From Smallanthus sonchifolius (lineage: Eukaryota > Streptophyta > Magnoliopsida > Asterales > Asteraceae): a DNA stretch of 64,000 nt. Where the stretch lies: NCBI GenBank assembly GCA_023525975.1, contig CM042018.1, forward strand, positions 71,183,001-71,247,000. Reading direction: 5' to 3'. Below, in pieces: positions 45,083 through 56,385 of this stretch. The translations under genes and the position numbers were made by a program. The notes beneath the pieces were generated by a model that saw nothing but the letters and a program-made list of their open reading frames with translations, was not told the DNA's origin and ran no database searches. Positions within the stretch are counted from its first letter, which is position 1. Every line of letters begins with the position of its first letter.

Positions 45083-48000
45083 TTAGTTAGATTTGGAGAC
45101 CCAAGCCATTGTGGTCTTGGGTCGTCCGTCTTTCTCGAAATAAACTACTTCTTTCAACTCACAGTCATGATGACTGTTCAAAATTGGTGAATCTTTGGAG
45201 GAATTAGGAACAGGAGATTGAGAACCTTTTACTTTCTTGTTCCAGGATCTCTTTTGATTCTTAACCAGAACAGGAGACTTTGGCTCAACCACAGCCGATG
45301 AACTTGTGGAAGCTTCACCTGATTGAGCTTTGGTCAGCTGTTACAGCTTTCTCAACCTCTTATTCCTTCTTCTTCTCTGTGGATTAGAAAGTCTAGCCAC
45401 AGATTTCTCAGCAGTACGTGTACTACCAGATGTAGACACACGAGGTACAGCAGGTTGCTTTACCTTTCTTGCAACAGATGGTTTGGCCTCAGATTTGATC
45501 TTTGGCTTTGCCATCGGTTGGACTGGTGGTTTCACCACATTCTGCTTTGGACTTTTGGGAGATGGTTTCACTGGTGGCGACCTGAGGATAACAGCTGGTT
45601 GTGAAACAACAGGCCGTTTCCCTTGGTTCTTAGAAGGACAGTTCACAAAAATGTGACCAACCAAGCCACAGTGAAAACAGTTCCTCTTGTCTACATAAGT
45701 TCTCTTGTAAGGCTCATTAGATCTGGCCTTAGATAACTCTCCATTATGAGTAGGAGGAGTTGGTTTCTAAACAGCAGTCTGAACCTTAACAGTTTGATTT
45801 TTGGGAGTATAGTATTTTTCCAAATTTTCTTTGTAACCAAGCCCAAAGTGAGCTGAAAAAGCCTCTTTCTTTACTTGGTTAAGGTTTTTATACCCCCCAT
45901 AAAGCATTACTTTAAGTTTATCATTTGATTCAATGACATCAGGTTCAGTTAAAATGCAATTATCATCATTAGTGATAATGTTTTTCTTGACTTTCTGTTC
46001 AGTCAACAACTCCTCAGATACTACTCCTTCAGGGCAAGAGTTAACCGGCCCATCTTCCGAAGCAGTAACAAACTCCTCACTAGATGTGGAGTTAGCCTTA
46101 CTTGAGGATTCATCCTTTTTAGGGGAATCATCCTTATCAGAGGACTCATCTAGATAAGTGAGATCAATGTCTATTAAACTATTGACAAACTTCCCGCTCA
46201 CTGGTGGAGGAATGGCATTGGTACCAAGACCTAGACCATTCATTTTCCTCACTACAGATTCGTAGTGTTCCACCACAAAGCGAGAGTTTTTCAACTTCTC
46301 ATTTGTGCATTTTAACTGCAAGATCTCATTTTACAGTTTGTTGATTTCATTGTTCCGTTTTTCCAACCCCTTATAAGCAATATCTAAGTGAAGCTGTTGA
46401 TCGCTCATTTTTAAAGAATACTCACGTTTTTCCTTTTTCAATGTTTCAATAGACTCTTTAAAACGTTTTTCGTTTTCTTTATAGTTTAGAGCTGCCATAC
46501 TTAAGGGTTCAATTTTGTCTTGGAGCTTAGAATTTTCAAGTTTTAGCCCTAGACACTTAGAACATGAAACAACAGAAAAGGGATTAGAATCTACCTCAGA
46601 CGATGAACTTGTTGCTTCTCCAATGGCCATGAGAGCAACAGCTGTGGTTGATTCTTCTTCATCAGCTACAGAAGCTTCCTTTTCTTCAGCTTCCTTTACC
46701 TTCTCTGTAGCAGCAGTTTCCCTTCTATCTGCTTCCATCATTTCCATGATCTCAGCCATGAGACCAACCTGGGTTTGTGCGATGATGGCATCCTCAAGAT
46801 GAACACCCCAGTCAAAGTTGTCGTCCTGTTGTGCTACCGGTGCATTGGACGTTCCACCTTGGCTTTGATTGTGGTGGTTTGGATTGTTTTGGCCATGGCT
46901 GTTTCCTTGGCTGGGTCGGGTAAAACCAGAGGCAGGTGCTCTGTCTTTCTGACACTCACGAGCAAAGTGTCCATAGTTCAGACACTTGTAGCATTTGGCC
47001 TTGGATTTGTCAAACCCGACCTTGGCATTAGGATGCCCACCAATAAACTTTCTTCCTGTTCTGTTCAGGAAACGTTTGGCTCTCCTCAATAACATGGCCA
47101 TATTCCATTGAATATCCATGTCCTCCATGTCATCAGGATCCACTTGATTAAAATCTTCTTCAATCGTCTCTGGATCAGTAAGCTTGCCACCTATGAAATT
47201 TTCATATGCAAGCATACAAGATGAGAATAAAGCTACATGATCTTCAGCTATTCTGGCTATAGCTGAGTTGTTAGCTGAAGACGTAGCAGGAGGATTTCTT
47301 GAGGTATTTTGATGATAAGACCCCAACCTTGATCCTGAAGCATAACAAGCATGACCACCACACCCAATTGAGTGGTCTTCTTCAGTAGGATTTCCAGTGA
47401 AGAAGGAAATTCCAGAGCCCGATTACTTGGATGTGGAAGTCGTCCCGTGATACATAGAAGGGTCTTGTATCTGGGGTCTTCCAGAGCTCTCCTTTCTTTT
47501 CAAGTTCATTTCATGAGCTTGAATTTTTCCTATTGCTTCCTCTACTGTCAACTCATAAAATTTAGGATTTTCCCTCATCAGGGTTGTGTACATCTCAAAT
47601 TTGGGTGGTAAAGCATCCAAAAACTTTTCCACCATCTCTTCAGCTGGATACTTGAGGTCAAAAGCCTTCAACTCAGTCTGTAAATGATAGAACCTAGAGA
47701 TGAGGTCATCTAAAGATTCGTTCTCAAGAAATCTGAAGCACTCATACTGCTTCCTGAGAAGATCCCGCTTACTCTTCTTGATGTCACTATTTCCTTCGAA
47801 TCTCTTCATTAAAGCTTTCCAGAGATCCTTAGAATTGTCATACCCTCGAAAACTGTGGAACAATTCCCGAGTTAATGCCATAGTGATCGAACCAAGTGCC
47901 TTCTTCTCTCGATCATATGCTTTCTTTTCTTCCTCATCGAGTTTAGAAATAGGCTTTGGTAATTCATCATCAAGATAGATGTGTGTGGGATGCTTATATC

Positions 48001-48169
48001 CCTCAAGGATTGGTATCCATAATGATGAGTCAGTATATGAAATGTAGTGCTCAAAACGTGCTTTCCAATTAGAATAATCGTTCACGTTCAGTAACTTTGG
48101 TGGTTTCTGTGGTGTACCGATCTCATTATCATAATTCAACATGTTTCCCAAATTCTGAAGATTCGACAT
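45083..48169 (-). pseudogene. gag: D gag with four in-frame stops
   Basis: The start is the ATG at 48169 (MSNLQNLGN); the open frame upstream uses GTG. One frame of about 1028 codons runs to the TAA at 45083, interrupted by stops at 47423, 46331, 45767 and 45341, each TAA or TAG and each derivable from CAA or CAG. The N-terminal UBN2-like domain (NDYSNWKARFEHYI) comes first, then a CCHC knuckle CYKCLNYGHFAREC near 46960-47000, a coiled coil (46330-46560), a second knuckle (CFHCGLVGHIFVNC near 45640-45690) and a basic RRRRNKRLRK patch. The end MAWVSKSN-stop matches F. Confidence 0.85.
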
Positions 48170-48207
48170 AGTGAGCACTTAGTCAAATTTCAGAAAAGTC
48201 AGACACA

Positions 48208-48432
48208 GCTGCGCACTTGACTTTGGCCTTGCGCACTTGAGAAATGGTCTTGCGTATTTATATTTGCTCTTGCGTACTTGTAAGTACGCAGGAGTAGATT
48301 TAAGTACGCAGGATATAACTAAAGTTCGCACAAGTTCAATCTTGCGCACTTGTAAGTACGCAAGAGATAACTCTTGCGTATTTAGTAAGTACGCAGAAAC
48401 CTGTACTTTTTGCCAGAAATGGTAAGTACGCA
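48208..48432 (-). promoter_or_regulatory. dyad repeats in the 5' leader of D
   Basis: GCGTACTT-GT-AAGTACGC, GCGCACTT-GT-AAGTACGC and several half units lie between gag and the primer site, the same variants as in the D LTRs. Confidence 0.7.
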
Positions 48433-48754
48433 GAACACCTTTTCAGCAACTTTCACCAAACTTTTCCGGTCGCCTGAAACTCGCCGAAGACGGTAAAAAT
48501 TCGTCTGATGATTAATGCAAATGAGCCAAAGGGTCAGAAACTTGTTTCTAACCAACCTTTGATGCTCAAATAACTCAAATACACAACAAAAAATGGTTTT
48601 TGAGAGATTTTTGCTTCTAAAAAAGTGCTCAAGAGCTACCCCTTTTTATCACAAAAATCAACAAAAATACCTCTTTTTGCTTGTAAAACTCAGTAAAAAC
48701 GTCTCCAAACTCACTTACAACACTCGAATTCAAGAGCAATGCTCTGATACCACT

Positions 48755-49296
48755 TGTAGGTCCCTTCGTGTGTGTCGGATCGTTGCATGCAAGTGGTCTA
48801 CTAGTCGGACCGTGTGCGGAATACCCGTGACTAGGCGGAGAGTCTAACTAAAACAAAGTAAACCAAACACGAGAGTCACAATAAAAGCTTTTTCTATTAT
48901 AAACACTCGATGGTTATAGAGATATTACAAATTGCGTACTTAACAAACTGAGTTCGTCTAAGATATGAGTTCTGCATACTTATCCTCTGTGAACCAAACC
49001 TATTTATACAGACCTGATGCCTGCGCACTTAGCAAGTGCGCAGGACCAAATGCTCTTGCGTACTTAGCAAGTACGCATAGGTCTTCCTGCGTACTTGCTA
49101 AGTACGCAGGAGCTTTCTCCTGCGCACATGTAAGTGCGCAAAACACTTAGAAGAAATGCAACATACATTATGTAAAAGTAAATACAACTCGATAAACTAT
49201 TACATAACGAATCTTACATACAAAGACAATTTACAGACATTAGAAATACAAACTAAGACTCTATCTAGAGTGTTGTCACAGGAAAGTGCATCAACA
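48755..49296 (-). repeat. 5' LTR of D (542 bp)
   Basis: Identical in length to the other LTR; the primer site at 48741-48752 fixes its inner edge. ACTTA follows at 49297-49301. Confidence 0.95.
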
Positions 49297-50139
49297 ACTT
49301 ACCACTTCAAGAGACGACCCATTTTGCGTAAATGTTAACCATCCCTAAAAACCTCAACGAGATTTATAGAGCTAGAACCTAACTACCACATCCTACACGA
49401 ACATAAACTAACACGCTGCTCCGCAACACCTGATCACATGCAAAACTCGTTAGTATATGTCACACAAAATTCAATAACTTACGTATGCACGTTCACAAGA
49501 TACACATCACGATCACACAATACATGAAACTAGTTTATTTGCAACTCACAATTTACGAGATTGATCACATAACACATGACACCAATTTATTTGCAAAATA
49601 CATGATACATAACGATTGTTTGTTTGATACATAATACATGATTGACTACATTGAACATGAAACTTATTGAGCTACAAAATACATGATGCTAAGTTGTCAA
49701 CATCATACATAAACTTCATTTCCTACAATACACATGACACTATGTTGTTTACATTACACATGAGAGCTTATTGATTTACAAAATACATGATGCTAAGTTG
49801 TTCACGCTACACATGAAACCTATTTGATTACAAGCTACGCTACACTAGATCATACATGAGACTTGTGTGTTTACCTTATACGCAAAACTAAGTTGCTTGC
49901 AATTGCTACAAATGATTGAGCACATTATACACAAAGAATGGTCATACACTTTGTTCACCAAACTTGGAAACCATAACACATTGAAACTACTCGGGGTTTG
50001 ACGTATTCTTGTTCAAACACGAGTAAACCAAGAAACTCTAAGTTACACTACCTTATTACTCTTTAGTTGCTAACTGACCTGCCTACTTAAAGACATAGTT
50101 ACTTTTAGCAACTCTCATGTGAAGACGATAGACATGAAC

Positions 50140-50290
50140 TAAGTGAAATTGTGCCCACCTTGACCCGCACACAACGGAAGGATTTATACGGACCATGCGA
50201 TGATTCGAGTAATTACGGGTGCACACTGAATTATAAGAATCAGTTCATGGAAAAACATAGTACATCCTGTCGTGTGTTATGACCTAAAAC
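50140..50290 (+). pseudogene. conserved short coding-like stretch in A interior
   Basis: Translation gives VPTLTRTQRKDLYGPCDDSS, then NYGCTLNYKNQ, matching the ORFs at 55864-56049 and 61243-61428 of B in the same sense. Function unknown; no ATG is near the start. Confidence 0.4.
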
Positions 50291-50317
50291 CTATCGTGAT
50301 ATATAACAACGAAACTA

Positions 50318-50659
50318 ATGCAATATGACAAGGGCATGGTGGATACGCCGATGGTACTTCATATATATAAGTGCTCTATCATATTATCAGAAGTAGCGTT
50401 GTTCGTGTCACGTGAAGTTTTGATCCAGACCAATGGTTACGAAATCTCTGATCCACTAACAATTTTGAGCATATTAGACTACGATCTCAAACAAACCCAA
50501 ATCACCAAACTCCCATCAAATACATTCCATCCTTACAATCCAAATTATTATTCATCAATTTTACTCCTTAACTTCATTTCAAAACTAAATTCATTATCGG
50601 CATTCCTACCCAACCGTGACTATCAGAACCTGTGTCTTGCCACCTGGTATACTCCTTAA
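50318..50659 (+). other. unassigned 113-codon ORF in A interior
   Basis: An open frame of 113 codons in element sense, with hydrophobic stretches (IILSEVALFV, SSILLLNFISKL). The B counterparts are shorter and diverged. It may be a decayed ORF or chance; no family is recognised. Confidence 0.25.
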
Positions 50660-50766
50660 ACCAACCGTCAGAACACATTTAGAACCCAAAAACTCTCATC
50701 TCCTTTCTGATTCATTAGTCTCTATTAATTAAATTTCGGGACGAAATTCACTTAATATGGGGATAC

Positions 50767-53700
50767 TGTAACATCCATAAGTTTTTCGGTTATATTTTAT
50801 TTTATTTACTTCAATAATAACACTACATTTAAACCCTATAATTGTACAAGCACATTATGTCACATGAGTTATTACTCTAATTAACATTTCTATTCAAATT
50901 TTAAAACTTACTTTTACATATTAATTTCTATAACACATGTTTGTGTACATATAATTTACAAATATATGTATACAAATATTCTTATGTATTTAAACTTATT
51001 TAATAAACCCTATAAAAATATTTGTTTAGCAAATATATATATTAAATTTATAATATATTTAGCTTTTATTTTCTTATATATAAAAGAATAATTCAATTTA
51101 TATATATATACATAATTACCAAGAAATTAAAATGATTGAACCTATTTTGAACCCCACCTTTAGATTTAAACCCATTCATCCTATGTTGACTCCATTCAAG
51201 TCATGGGACCAATTTGACTTTTTAAAAGTCAAACCACACAAGAACCTCAAAAATCAAGACTGGAATCAAGCAGATTCGTTTGATATAGGCCTTTCCATAT
51301 TTACACAATCAGGTATTGACCTCTCCTAAACCCAATTAACAATCCAATTCAACCCAATGCGTGGTTTAATTCAAAATTTAAAATGATTTGAACGAATTTG
51401 ACTTCCCGAGTCAAACCGAGTCAAATTCGGTTTCAAATTAATGAAATCAGACGCGGTTATCATCCATGAATCACGGGTATGTCAATCTCGCATGTATCCG
51501 ACCTTATTAGTCATCTCAATTCACTGCTGAGACACCGAATTAGTGTGTAATGGTGTCAACAGCTGTCTACGGCAATGACTTAATCGAATCACGTGTTTAG
51601 GACCGAATTTCTGGAATTAAATCTCTCATCACTATCGCACAGCCCTTCCCAAACTCTCCCCATCCTCATTCGATCTGCATATCACTCATGTAACCCGATT
51701 AAACATAAAGAACACCGAATCGGTGGTTCTAGCCATTCTCTCACATCGCGTAACTGTTTCAAGTAAGGATTATGGCTTTCGATTCTTCGATTCCTTACGA
51801 TCAATAGCCCTCTATCAATTTCAACTGACAGAGGGAATCAATCTCAATTGAGTCGGGACTTGGGACGATCCGCGCATACAAACGATTTGGGATTTTGATT
51901 CGTTTAACTTTACATATTCAAATTTCTGATTTGCTCTTTCGACCGGCGAAACCTCCCAGTTCAGCGGTTAATGCACAGGAACCCTGAACCGGGAGGCGTG
52001 GGTTCGAAACCCACAACCCAGAACCGGCTTCCCTTTTTGCGTGCTCAGTAAACCCAAACCTGTCCCCTTCTATTTCTTGATTAACACCATGTGAACCCGA
52101 CATTGTAACACTATCGGACCACTGGTCCAGTGGTTGGACGATGGTGCTCATCCAGAACCAACCCGGGTTCGATCCCAGTACACTGCATTTATTTTTAAAA
52201 CTCGATTTTCACATATAAAATCATTTTAAAAAATTTATGTTATAAACTTATGAAACTCAGATCAGTCTTATTACTTTAAATCAATAAGTTTTTGAGAAAA
52301 ATAATATCCTTTATTATTTTGAGGATAAACTTAATATAGCCTTAATTAATTTATAAAATAATTTTTTTTTGTTGTTTTGTTGAAATTAACTAGTTGAAAC
52401 CTCAAATTTATAAATTATATTTGGGATATAAATGTGTTTTCTTTTTACAAAACCGGTTTCCTTTTTAAGATTTAAACATTCCCTAAATTAAATTATCCTT
52501 CTCATATAGAATCATTTAAAACATATTAGGTACTTTAATTTTGATTTAATTATGAATTTAGTTAGATCATTATTTTTACACTTAATTTTCATAGAATTCA
52601 ATGAATAAATAAATAAAAGAGTTTATTTATTTATACAGTTATTTATTTATTTATTAAGCTATCTATTTATTTGATCAATTATTTATTTACTTATACAAAC
52701 AAAAGAAAATCATTTAATTACTTTTTCATTTAATCAAACTATAAATACAATTACTTATCAAAGTTTAAGTTATATTGAATAAGCATAATTTCTTAAACAT
52801 ATATATTATATACATTTCTTTTAAAGGCGCACTATTTCACTAATAAATAAATAAATAGATTTTATTTATTTAAATTATTTCTCTAGTATAAATCAAATTA
52901 CACCTTAAATTAATTATTATTATTTTAAAATTCATATATATACTTATATTTTATATCAAACCCTTATTCAATTACAAACACCAACTCACACACATCCATT
53001 ACATGAAATAACACAAACACTTTGTACAATTCCACGCATACGTTCAATTAGACTTTTATTCAATCTCTTTGCACTTAGACTTTCGTGCATAGCATTGACC
53101 CAAATTCATATAATTCAACTCTAGGTTAACTTTGTGAGTTACAAGGATCACTTTGCTACCTATTGCCGATACAATCTACAAACAACTTACATGTGAGTAT
53201 TACATAGCCCCTTTACTCTTTTACACCTTTTGGGGTGAATCATGAATTTTACACAAACAATGGCTTACATTTACACAAATTCTCTTTACATTCATGTGTG
53301 TAAATTTGAGCTTTATGTTTGAGTGCTAGGTGTGTTAACTTTTGTGTGCAATTTATGTGCAATCATTAACTATTTAAGCCGACGGTTAACAATGATAGAT
53401 CTATTGAGTCTGACAAACCCACCCATATTGGGGTGATTGTTACCGACAACACAATTTTGCATGCTAGTTACAAAGGATTGATTGTACTTTGGTTACACAA
53501 TAGCTGCTCTCCATAAATGCCTTATTTTATCATGTTATGTAAGGATTTGATCATTTACAATTATTCAATATCTATGTATAAACCTGTGTATGCTCACCAA
53601 CTTTTTAGTTGACCTTATTTTATTCATGTTTCAGGTGTTAACATGTGAGTTTGATCAAGACATGCTACACATAGGCTTTGGACTTAGTTAATTTTAATTC

Positions 53701-53854
53701 AAGAACAATTTGTATTTCATTTATGTATATTGGGATTGGTTTATGTTTGCTTGAAGTGGAATGGATTTAATATATTACAATTTAGTCAACCTTGAGCTCA
53801 TGAACAGTCTACATGTCCCGCCCCGACGTTTCCGCCGTCGGTTGGGGTGTGACA
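50767..53854 (+). repeat. 3' LTR of A (3088 bp)
   Basis: It runs from TGTAACATCC after the polypurine tract to GGTTGGGGTGTGACA. It contains tRNA-like modules at 51951-52018 and 52116-52180, a TTTA-rich microsatellite (52600-52690), and the CCGACG.../...CGTCGG terminus shared with B. No ORF of note. Confidence 0.85.
51951..52180 (+). other. two tRNA-like modules in A 3' LTR
   Basis: Counterparts of 30247-30475. The B-boxes GGGTTCGAAACCC and GGGTTCGATCCC are both intact here, so they have persisted in both LTRs. Confidence 0.65.
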
Positions 53855-55406
53855 ATAATGATGCTCAAATTCTAACAAAACGTTTAATTATAACTAAACA
53901 TATATGCGTATACATTTTATTTTTGATCAAATGAACATTGTACAAAACATCTAGAGATTTCAGAAAAACGTTTATGATTTATTTGTTTGAAACAAAAAAA
54001 TTCAGATTATTAATAAAATAAAAAAAATGTGTTAGTGGGTGAAATGAGCTAAAACATCAAAAGACAAAGGAAAAGGGAAAAAAGGGAAAGAGGCGCAAGC
54101 GCCGGGTTTAGAACCCGCGACCTGGCCTTTATGCGTATGGTGTTTTAACCACTAGACCACTGTCCCAGTTTATTTAAATACTTCAGAACAAAATATGTAA
54201 AGTGAAATCTGTCTGCTTTTCTTCTTCCTTCTAAACCCAGCAGACGCAATCTAGGGGTCCAAAACCCTAAATCGAATACCAATATGTAAAGAACAGGGGT
54301 GCGAAACAATCAACACGTAAAAGTTACCTGAAGTCGATTCTTGAATCACCAGCAAGGAGAATCGAACTACCAGGGGCTCCAAAGCCGATCAGGGAAAAAA
54401 TAGAGAAGGAGAAAACGAATTCGAGTAATGATTTCTTTTGTGAAGTGATATGGGGGGTTCAAAGGGTGTTAACTGATGGTTTGAAACGCGTTTTACAGCA
54501 ATAATTAAGCGAATTCGTGGGGATTAGACTTGAATTCGTGGGTTTGAATGCCCATACCCGAAAAAAAAAAATTTGATCTAAATGCTCATGATTATTCCAT
54601 TAAACCCGAATTGATTAGCTCTAAATGATTGTAAACGAATGGCAAGATGATTTGGGAAGGATTTAATCTCGTAATTTCAGTGATTTGAAGATTCCCACAT
54701 CAATTTTGACTTTTCAAGTCAAAATTTGTTCTTGGGGTTAATGTCCAGGCTTCACACAACAAAGTCCAACATTGAGGGGGTTTAACTGACTTTGAACAGG
54801 TTCAGGACTTTAAAAAGGAGGGTTCAAATGCAATACTTTGATAAGATGACCATTTAAATTAGTTATAAAGTTTTCATTTAGTAAACTTATAAAATTTGGA
54901 CTTATATATCATATTAAATATCATAACTATCATCTTTTTATAAAAACTTGTATATATATATATATATAATTTATTTCTAGAATTGTTTTTTATAAAATTT
55001 ATAAAAACCTAAACAATATTTGTTTCATTATAAATATTTTGTAAAGGAATAATTTCCATTTTTATAAAATTATAATTTGTATAACTCGTTTATTTTATAA
55101 CATCATTTATATATATATATATCTACATATATAATTATATATGAAAAAAAAGTAATTACATGATATAAAATTCATAAGTTTTATTTTTTTGATTTATCCA
55201 TTAGAACGAAGTGTATATATAAATATGCATACATGTGCTAGATATAATAGAGAAATAATATGTAAGTGCAAGGTTGAAAATTTGAATAGATACATGATAA
55301 AGATATTAATTAATGTGACATCTTGTGTTTGCACAAGTACGAGATTGAAATGAAAATGTCATTATTGTATAAAATAAAATAATACTAAAAAATCATGGAT
55401 ATTACA
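53855..55406 (-). repeat. 3' LTR of B, piece 2
   Basis: It continues the LTR interrupted by A and ends GGATATTACA at the polypurine tract. It is about 220 bp longer than the matching part of the 5' LTR, which has a deletion at about 59880. Confidence 0.85.
54091..54168 (-). other. tRNA-like module in B 3' LTR
   Basis: On the minus strand TGGTCTAGTGG fits the A-box, and GGGTTCTAAACCC about 40 bp later is a B-box-like T arm with one mismatch. A degenerate copy is at 59690-59765 in the other LTR. Confidence 0.6.
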
Positions 55407-55863
55407 GTATCCCAAAGTTGAGAGAATTTCGTCCCGAAATTCAACTGTTGGCGGCCACTGAATCAAGAAAAGATGAGGGTTTAGATTTTTTTTTCAACAA
55501 GTTTTGACTGTCGGTTTAAGGAGCACATTTGATTACAAGATTCGGGTCTGATACTCAAAGTCATGAATGATGATAGTGAAATTTTTTTTGAAGAGAATTA
55601 ATGAGAAGACTGTCGAAGAATGTATTGGACATCGACGATGGAATGTATCACTTGAAGTGAGAACGATGAGTATTTGATGATCAAAACTTGTTTAGGATGT
55701 AGTCTAATATGTTCAAAAATATATCACTAGGTAAAGATTTACAGACATTGGTCAAGGTCAAAATAATATAAAACTTCACGTGACACGAACAACGCTACTT
55801 CTGAAAATATAGCAGGAACACTTATATTTAAAAAGTATCAGTGGCGTATCCACCATGCCCTTG

Positions 55864-56049
55864 TCATATCGCATTAGTTTTGTTACTATATTTCATGATA
55901 GGTTTCATGTTATAACACACGACAAAATTTACTATGTTTCCCATGCGCTGATTTTTATAATTACGTGTACGCCCGTAATTACTCAATTCATCACATGGTC
56001 CATATAGATCATCCCATTGTGTGTGGGTCAAGAGGGGACACAAGATCAC
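55864..56049 (-). pseudogene. conserved short ORF in B interior (copy 1)
   Basis: 61 codons; a near-identical ORF is at 61243-61428 and a related frame in A at about 50140-50290. Conserved words are DLYGPCD, SNYG and NYKNQ. Product and function are unknown. Confidence 0.4.
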
Positions 56050-56220
56050 TTAATTCCTAACTATTGGTTTCACACATGGGTTGCTAACAAATAACTATGT
56101 CCATAAAATTAGTCAATGAATAAAAGAATAACAAGGTGGCACAACCCCCATATATGGTAGTCCTAGGTAGATGACATAATCTTTCATATTATTCATAAAG
56201 TTAGTAGCTCCCTCGTGTAT

Positions 56221-56385
56221 GAACAAGAATACGTCAAACCCCGAGTAGCTCAAAGTTTATAGCTTGCTGGTGTTTGAACAAGAATACGTCAAACCCCGAG
56301 TAGCTCAAAGTTTATAGTTTCCTTATGTTTGAACAAGAATACGTCAAACCCTAAGTAGCTCATAGTTTATAGCTATCAACTTCCA
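56221..56385 (-). repeat. 55-bp tandem repeat in B interior
   Basis: Three units start at 56221, 56276 and 56331, each beginning GAACAAGAATACGTCAAACC. The third is more diverged. A has one unit. Confidence 0.85.

Larger units (their letters stand above)
39557..49296 (-). mobile_element. full-length Ty1/copia element D (9740 bp)
   Basis: Two 542-bp LTRs (39557-40098 and 48755-49296) differ at about eight positions. A perfect ACTTA duplication flanks it (39552-39556 and 49297-49301). Minus-strand order: primer site (48741-48752), dyad-bearing leader, gag, pol, noncoding spacer, remnant of an extra ORF, polypurine tract (TTGTCAAGGGGGAGTT). It is inserted in the interior of A. Confidence 0.95.
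49302..50766 (+). other. interior of A, right part
   Basis: A low-complexity stretch rich in ACATGA and ACACATG words (49430-49930) is followed by sequence homologous in reverse to the B interior (55408-56150 and 60783-61524), then the polypurine tract AATATGGGGATAC. A single copy of the 55-bp B repeat (TTTGACGTATTCTTGTTCAA) is near 49997. Confidence 0.7.
29056..53854 (+). mobile_element. non-autonomous LTR element A (with nested C and D)
   Basis: A belongs to the B family in the opposite orientation. ATAAT flanks both ends (29051-29055 and 53855-53859), and B's other LTR shows the uninterrupted site at about 59452. Without C and D it is about 7.6 kb. It has a 5' LTR piece (29056-30520), interior (38012-39556 plus 49297-50766), polypurine tract (AATATGGGGATAC) and a full 3' LTR (50767-53854). 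Apart from one broken ORF no protein is recognised. Confidence 0.85.

Noticed and set aside
19648..49140. Dyad arrays as a CRISPR array
   Set aside because: Repeats are shorter than CRISPR repeats, spacers are irregular and repeated between LTRs, no cas gene is present, and the context is a plant retrotransposon.
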